Assembly (NCBI GenBank): GCA_903938935.1
Contig: CAJAFD010000027.1
Span: 1 to 9,424, forward strand
Direction: 5' to 3'
Source: an uncultured Opitutia bacterium
GTDB lineage: Bacteria > Verrucomicrobiota > Verrucomicrobiia > Opitutales > Opitutaceae
DNA length: 9,424 bases
Shown: positions 5,911 to 9,424 of the stretch, one piece after another
Layout: each line of letters starts with the position of its first letter
Numbering within the stretch: position 1 is the first letter of the stretch
Program-made: the position numbers and the translations under genes
The notes under the pieces: model-generated
The model's input: only the letters and a program-made list of their open reading frames with translations
What the model was told of the DNA's origin: nothing
The model's database searches: none

Positions 5911-7371
5911 CTAAGCGAGGGTTTTAACGGGAGGTCGGGAGTTGTCGAAGGGATGTTCAGCTAGAAGTTGTTGGAGTGATTTGGTGAAGAAGGCTTGTTG
6001 GCTCATCTGATCGAGAGCGGCGTTGTAATGTTGCAGGATCGGGTCGATGCGTTCGAGGGCATGGCCGATGGGATCGTCACCGAGGTTGTCGTCGAGTTTT
6101 TTGAATTCGTAGAGGCTGATGTGGCTGAGTGGCCGCGCGGGTTGGTAGAGGTAGTCGGTGGCGGTGGTGCCGACGGCTGGGCGTAGCGTGGTTATGAGGT
6201 TCATTTTCACGAGCCGGTTGAGGCATTCGTTGAGAACCTGCGTGGGGACTTTTACGAGGTCGCTAATTTGCGCGGCGGAGGTGGGCGGGAGGCAGGATTG
6301 AAAGCGACGGCAGATAGTCAGTAACACCACCAGCGAGAGACGCTCGCGCATGGCTTCAGTGAGGCCGCCCCAGGCGGCCTGGCTGTTACGGTAATGCACG
6401 TTTTGAACCGCGTAGCTGATGACGCCGCCGATTAAAATGTAGAGCCAGAAGATGTAGAGCCCGAGCATGAAAACCGGCAGGATGCCGAGCGATCCGTACA
6501 AGCTGCGCTCAAGGTAGACGCGACGCACGTAAAGAAGCGCGACGACGTTGTTGAGCATGAGCAGGCCGGTGACGACGAGAGCGCCGACCAGCGCGGCTCG
6601 CCAATAGACGCGGGTGTTGGGGATGATGCGATAAACGAGCGAAAGTAGGCCAACCAACATCGTCAGCGAGATCACGGGCAGGAGCCAACGGAGGATGGCG
6701 AGCAGGCCGGCGCCGCCAGGGAGTTTTTCGACGAAGACATTGACGAAGGCGCCCGCGCCCAAAAGCGCGATGGTAGCGAAAAAGAGGACGGCGCCCAGCG
6801 TGAGAATCGTCCAATAAAAGACTACGCGCATGAGCAGCGAGCGGCCGAGGCGGACGCCCCAGATGTCGTTAAATGCATCCTCGATGGACTTGAAAAGCAG
6901 GAGCACGATCAGGATCAGCGAGAACACGCCGGCGACTCCGGCCGCGCTCGAACGTGCGCCCGTGATGATGCCGTTGATGAGGTTGACGACTTCGGGGCTG
7001 ACGTTGGCGGCGGCGGACTGCTCGGGGGCGTTGAGGGTGTTGAGTTGGCGCAGTTGCGGCGCGACGGTTTCCATGAGCTCGCCGAGTTTATTGGCGACGA
7101 AATTAGGGTCTTCGTTATGCCCCAAAATGAAGCCGCCGATCAGGACGGCAATCGCCACCATCGGACCGAGTCCGAGCAAAGAGCTGAAGCTAAGCGCCGC
7201 CGCGCGGGCGGGTATTTTCGTTTCAAAAAAAACGGTGGTGGTGATCGAAATCACTCGTAGCAAAGCGTAGAACCAGCCGCGAAACGAAGTATCGCTCAGG
7301 TGTGCTTGGGACCAAATTTCGGAGCGATAAACTTGGGCGAGACGTTGCCCTAAAGCCTTAAGCCGCGACAT
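5911..7371 (-). CDS. YihY/BrkB-family inner-membrane protein with C-terminal cytoplasmic domain
   Basis: This 486-residue protein has six transmembrane segments near 57-84, 145-163, 181-208, 222-247, 258-282 and 293-321. Family hallmarks are ARAAALSFSSLLGLGPMV (55-72), FKSIEDAFNDIWGV (160-173), YRIIPNTRVYWRAALVGA (247-264) and YGSLGILPVFMLGLYIFWLY (292-311). The E. coli homologue is about 290 residues. Here residues about 326-486 add a soluble tail whose LSLVVLLTICRRF, AAQISDLVKVPTQVLNECLN and RLVKMNLITTLRP segments look like a winged helix-turn-helix, an extension also found in longer family members. The family was once misannotated as ribonuclease BN; its true role (envelope integrity or transport) is unsettled. 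The gene lies 21 bp after the GYF-domain gene and 75 bp before the PpiD-like gene. No Shine-Dalgarno precedes the ATG at 7371 (ACGTCTTTTT). Confidence 0.9.
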   Translation of the reverse strand: MSRLKALGQRLAQVYRSEIWSQAHLSDTSFRGWFYALLRVISITTTVFFETKIPARAAALSFSSLLGLGPMVAIAVLIGGFILGHNEDPNFVANKLGELMETVAPQLRQLNTLNAPEQSAAANVSPEVVNLINGIITGARSSAAGVAGVFSLILIVLLLFKSIEDAFNDIWGVRLGRSLLMRVVFYWTILTLGAVLFFATIALLGAGAFVNVFVEKLPGGAGLLAILRWLLPVISLTMLVGLLSLVYRIIPNTRVYWRAALVGALVVTGLLMLNNVVALLYVRRVYLERSLYGSLGILPVFMLGLYIFWLYILIGGVISYAVQNVHYRNSQAAWGGLTEAMRERLSLVVLLTICRRFQSCLPPTSAAQISDLVKVPTQVLNECLNRLVKMNLITTLRPAVGTTATDYLYQPARPLSHISLYEFKKLDDNLGDDPIGHALERIDPILQHYNAALDQMSQQAFFTKSLQQLLAEHPFDNSRPPVKTLA

Positions 7372-7392
7372 AAAAAGACGTGAGCGCGGGGC

Positions 7393-8148
7393 TCAGTTGG
7401 AAATGAAATGCCAGGCCACGCAGCCTAATCCGACCAAACCGGTCACGTAGGACACTTGCGCGCGCTTAGTAGCCACAAACACCGTAGTCAGGTAAAGTCC
7501 GATCGAACCGGCAATGGCTGCGAGCATGAGTAAGTAGCGAGCTTGGAGGAGAAAAATAAGACCGAAAAGCCCGATGCCGACCGCCGCCCGCACCCGAACG
7601 AGGGGATAAATTTCAACCGCGCCCAAGTAAATAAAAAGGGCGAAAAGCAGGTCCAATACACCTAGAATGATGAGAGGTTGCTCGACCAAGCGAGACGGGG
7701 CGAGCGACATGATGACATCCACTCCGGGTAAGATTTCGGCTGCGGCACTGATCCCCAACATCGCGATAATCGCGTACATCCCTAAAGCGGCATTGTGAGC
7801 GTCTTTAATTTTCCGACTTATTTTGTGTTTGGTTTCTTCGGTTCGGCCTTCGGCGGAGTCCATCATCCCCTCGATGGTGATTTCAGGAGTGGAATAATTT
7901 TGAGTCTGATTGAGCCAAGTGCGATCGGATTTGGCCTTGATGGAGAGTTTGGTTTTTTCGGGAAAGATGGATTTTTTCAGATCAGCATTTTCGCCAATCG
8001 GGGTCCATTTTTCTCGGCCGGCGTCGTAAAAAAGGGTGTCGTGGGTCACGCTGCCGATTTCGGAAAGCGAGATCAGTTGCTCGAGGTTATATGGGCCGCG
8101 GGCTTCGTTATCGGAAGCTTGTCGAATGTAGAACTCCTGCGTGTCCAT
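7393..8148 (-). CDS. GYF-domain membrane protein of unknown function
   Basis: This is a 251-residue protein in two parts. Residues about 6-52 fit the bacterial GYF_2 domain: FYIRQ, then ARGPYNLEQLISL, then a G-x-V-x-x-D-T-L-F-Y-D turn and W48-T-P. Such domains are thought to bind proline-rich or other peptides and often sit at the cytoplasmic N-terminus of membrane proteins. A charged linker (about 60-118) leads to roughly five hydrophobic segments near 121-140, 157-179, 186-203, 206-225 and 232-249. I recognise no catalytic motif and cannot name a function. The segment 7801-7980, coding the linker and first helix, is about 44% GC by hand count (79 of 180), well below its neighbours at about 60%. 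That may reflect relaxed constraint or later acquisition. The ATG at 8148 has no Shine-Dalgarno. The 21 bp gap to the YihY-family gene suggests co-transcription. Confidence 0.82.
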   Translation of the reverse strand: MDTQEFYIRQASDNEARGPYNLEQLISLSEIGSVTHDTLFYDAGREKWTPIGENADLKKSIFPEKTKLSIKAKSDRTWLNQTQNYSTPEITIEGMMDSAEGRTEETKHKISRKIKDAHNAALGMYAIIAMLGISAAAEILPGVDVIMSLAPSRLVEQPLIILGVLDLLFALFIYLGAVEIYPLVRVRAAVGIGLFGLIFLLQARYLLMLAAIAGSIGLYLTTVFVATKRAQVSYVTGLVGLGCVAWHFISN

Positions 8149-8177
8149 CGTCTGTAACGTGTTGTTGCGCGGCTCAG

Positions 8178-8207
8178 CGGCAAGTTTGTTTTACAAAGTA
8201 TTTGCCG
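8178..8207. other. Imperfect hairpin in the gap between argS and the GYF-domain gene
   Basis: CGGCAA (8178-8183) pairs with TTGCCG (8202-8207), and inside it TTTGT pairs with ACAAA across a TTT loop, with an uneven internal bulge between the two stems. On the minus strand it lies 35 bases past the argS stop, but no T run follows, so termination is doubtful. It may instead lie in the 5' leader of the GYF-domain gene. No convincing -10/-35 pair was found in this 93 bp gap. Confidence 0.35.
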
Positions 8208-8241
8208 GCGATGGTGCTGGTCGAACTGATCCGAGGCAGCC

Positions 8242-9424
8242 TCACATGCGAGCGAGCGTGCGCAGGCCGAGTAAATGTAGGCCCGTTTCAAGCAGAAGCA
8301 GAGTGCGGGCGCACAGCAGGAGGCGCCGGGCGCGTACGGCGGGATCTTCCACGATCACTTTTTCGGCCGCGTAGAAGGAACTGAATTCACCGGCCAGCTC
8401 GTAGAGGTAGGTGCACAGAAAATGGGGACGAAGTTGCGCCGTGGTGAGTTGGAGCGCGGTGGGGAATGCTGTGAGTTTGCGGGCGAGGGCGAGTTCGGCG
8501 GGAGATTCGGGCGGAGTCGCGCCGTGAGTGGCGGAGGCGTCAGCCGGGTCGAGGCCGGCCTTGCGGAAGATGGAGCGCACGCGCGTGACGGCGTAAAGCA
8601 GGTAGGGCGCGGTGTTGCCTTCGAAGGAGAGAATTTTGTCCCAAGCAAACACGTAGTCGCTGCTGCGGTTTTGCGCGAGGTCGGCGTAGCGGATGGCGCC
8701 GAGACCCACGGCGCTGCTGATCTCCCGGCGCTCGGCCTCGGGCAACTCGGGGGCTTTGGCGGTGACGAGCACGTACGCGCGTTCGATGGCTTCCGCGAGC
8801 AAGGCCTTGAGTTTGATGGGATCGCCCGAGCGAGTTTTGATGGCCTTGCCGTCTTCGCCGAGGATGGAGCCGAACGAGACGTGGTTGAAACGCGGCAGCG
8901 CACGCTGCGTCTGGGCGAACCATTTTTGGGTAGTCAGCCAGAGTTGTTCAAAGTGATCAGATTGGCGCGCGTCGGTGAGGATGACGATGGCATCCGCTTT
9001 AAAATGCTCGGTGCGGTAGAGCATCGTCGCGAGGTCGGTGGAGGCGTAGTTGGCGGCGCCGTCCGACTTGCGAATGATAAAAGGCTGGGTCTTGAAACGC
9101 GGATGCTCGGGGTGGAAGACGACGAGCGCGCCTTGCGATTCTGCGGCGAGCTGGGCGGCGGTCAGCTCCGAGTAAACTTGCGGGAGTTTGTCGTTGTAAA
9201 AACTTTCCCCGAGCTGGTGGTCGAAATGGATATCGAGTAGCCGGTAAATTTCGGTGAAGGCGCTGGCGCTGATGGCGATGATCTTGTGCCAGAGGGCGAG
9301 GTTTTCGGCGTCGCCGGATTGGAGTTTAACGAGCTCGCCGCGCACGGCGTCGAGGATGGCCGGATCGGCTTTCGCGGCAGCGTCGGCGGCTTTGTAGATG
9401 CGCTCGAGTTCTTCGAGCGGATCG
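8242..9424 (-). CDS. argS: Arginyl-tRNA synthetase, C-terminal two thirds (5' end outside window)
   Basis: ArgRS is a class I synthetase that attaches arginine to tRNA-Arg in the cytoplasm. The frame is open to the window edge, with about 393 residues visible of a usual 550-600; the HIGH motif lies beyond the edge. Visible ArgRS features include LVKLQSGDAEN, LLDIHFDHQLGESFYND, NYASTDLATMLYR and TDARQSDHFEQLW, the last lining the Rossmann-fold active site. GEDGKAIKTRSGDPIKLK (from 8859 leftward) occupies the KMSKS-loop position, which is often degenerate in ArgRS. The DALR-type helical anticodon-binding domain runs from LARKLTAF through HFLCTYLYELAGEFSSFY to the end, and the usual C-terminal Met-stop is present (RTLARM). 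A GTG at 9345 is internal, since the family sequence continues upstream of it (ADPAILDAVRGEL). No frameshift is seen. Confidence 0.96.
   Translation of the reverse strand, partial: DPLEELERIYKAADAAAKADPAILDAVRGELVKLQSGDAENLALWHKIIAISASAFTEIYRLLDIHFDHQLGESFYNDKLPQVYSELTAAQLAAESQGALVVFHPEHPRFKTQPFIIRKSDGAANYASTDLATMLYRTEHFKADAIVILTDARQSDHFEQLWLTTQKWFAQTQRALPRFNHVSFGSILGEDGKAIKTRSGDPIKLKALLAEAIERAYVLVTAKAPELPEAERREISSAVGLGAIRYADLAQNRSSDYVFAWDKILSFEGNTAPYLLYAVTRVRSIFRKAGLDPADASATHGATPPESPAELALARKLTAFPTALQLTTAQLRPHFLCTYLYELAGEFSSFYAAEKVIVEDPAVRARRLLLCARTLLLLETGLHLLGLRTLARM

Noticed and set aside
5911..7371. Annotation of the YihY-family protein as ribonuclease BN
   Set aside because: This is a historical misannotation of the family; the sequence is a polytopic membrane protein with no nuclease motif.
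8422..9240. 272-residue open frame on the plus strand opposite argS
   Set aside because: It has the same Gly/Glu/Val-rich shadow composition, and the minus strand carries clear ArgRS motifs throughout.
1..9424. Mobile elements, CRISPR arrays, tRNA or rRNA genes, toxin-antitoxin or defence genes
   Set aside because: Reading both strands showed no transposase, long terminal repeats, regularly spaced repeats or tRNA-like folds, and every large open frame is accounted for by the genes listed.

Overview
The window is ordinary bacterial chromosome, GC-rich and densely coding, with nine protein genes. Two run rightward at the left end: the 3' part of trpA, then miaA. The other seven run leftward: a small membrane protein, a TolC-type outer-membrane protein, an FmdB-type zinc ribbon, a PpiD/SurA-like periplasmic chaperone, a YihY/BrkB-family membrane protein, a GYF-domain membrane protein, and the 3' two thirds of argS. 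The outer-membrane TolC-type protein indicates a diderm. The flavour of the proteins (MiaA with DSLLFYR and TGGSGFYL variants, a short FmdB ending in YEKQ, the ArgS style) and the lack of Shine-Dalgarno sequences suggest Verrucomicrobiota, probably Opitutaceae. That placement comes from remembered family resemblance, not from a search.

Layout: trpA (1-532) and miaA (621-1547) are co-directional with an 88 bp gap. miaA meets the leftward membrane-protein gene (1544-2113) tail to tail with a 4 bp overlap. A clear rho-independent terminator (2161-2191, leftward) then closes the block 8148 to 2218: GYF protein, YihY, PpiD-like, FmdB, TolC. Gaps in this block are 21, 75, 146 and 52 bp, consistent with one operon or two. 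argS lies 93 bp upstream of the block on the same strand and may read into it.

Functionally, trpA (tryptophan synthesis), miaA (tRNA A37 prenylation) and argS (arginyl-tRNA charging) are housekeeping. The genes between are mainly envelope genes: an outer-membrane channel, a membrane-anchored periplasmic chaperone and two polytopic inner-membrane proteins, plus one small zinc-ribbon protein. No mobile element, CRISPR array, tRNA or rRNA is visible, and there is no convincing sign of a new multi-gene system. The points most worth a second look are the PpiD-like protein, which has no histidine after residue 103 and looks built from two degenerate parvulin-like halves; the GYF-domain membrane protein with its low-GC stretch; a perfect 9 bp dyad upstream of fmdB; and the absence of a Shine-Dalgarno sequence at all seven visible starts.
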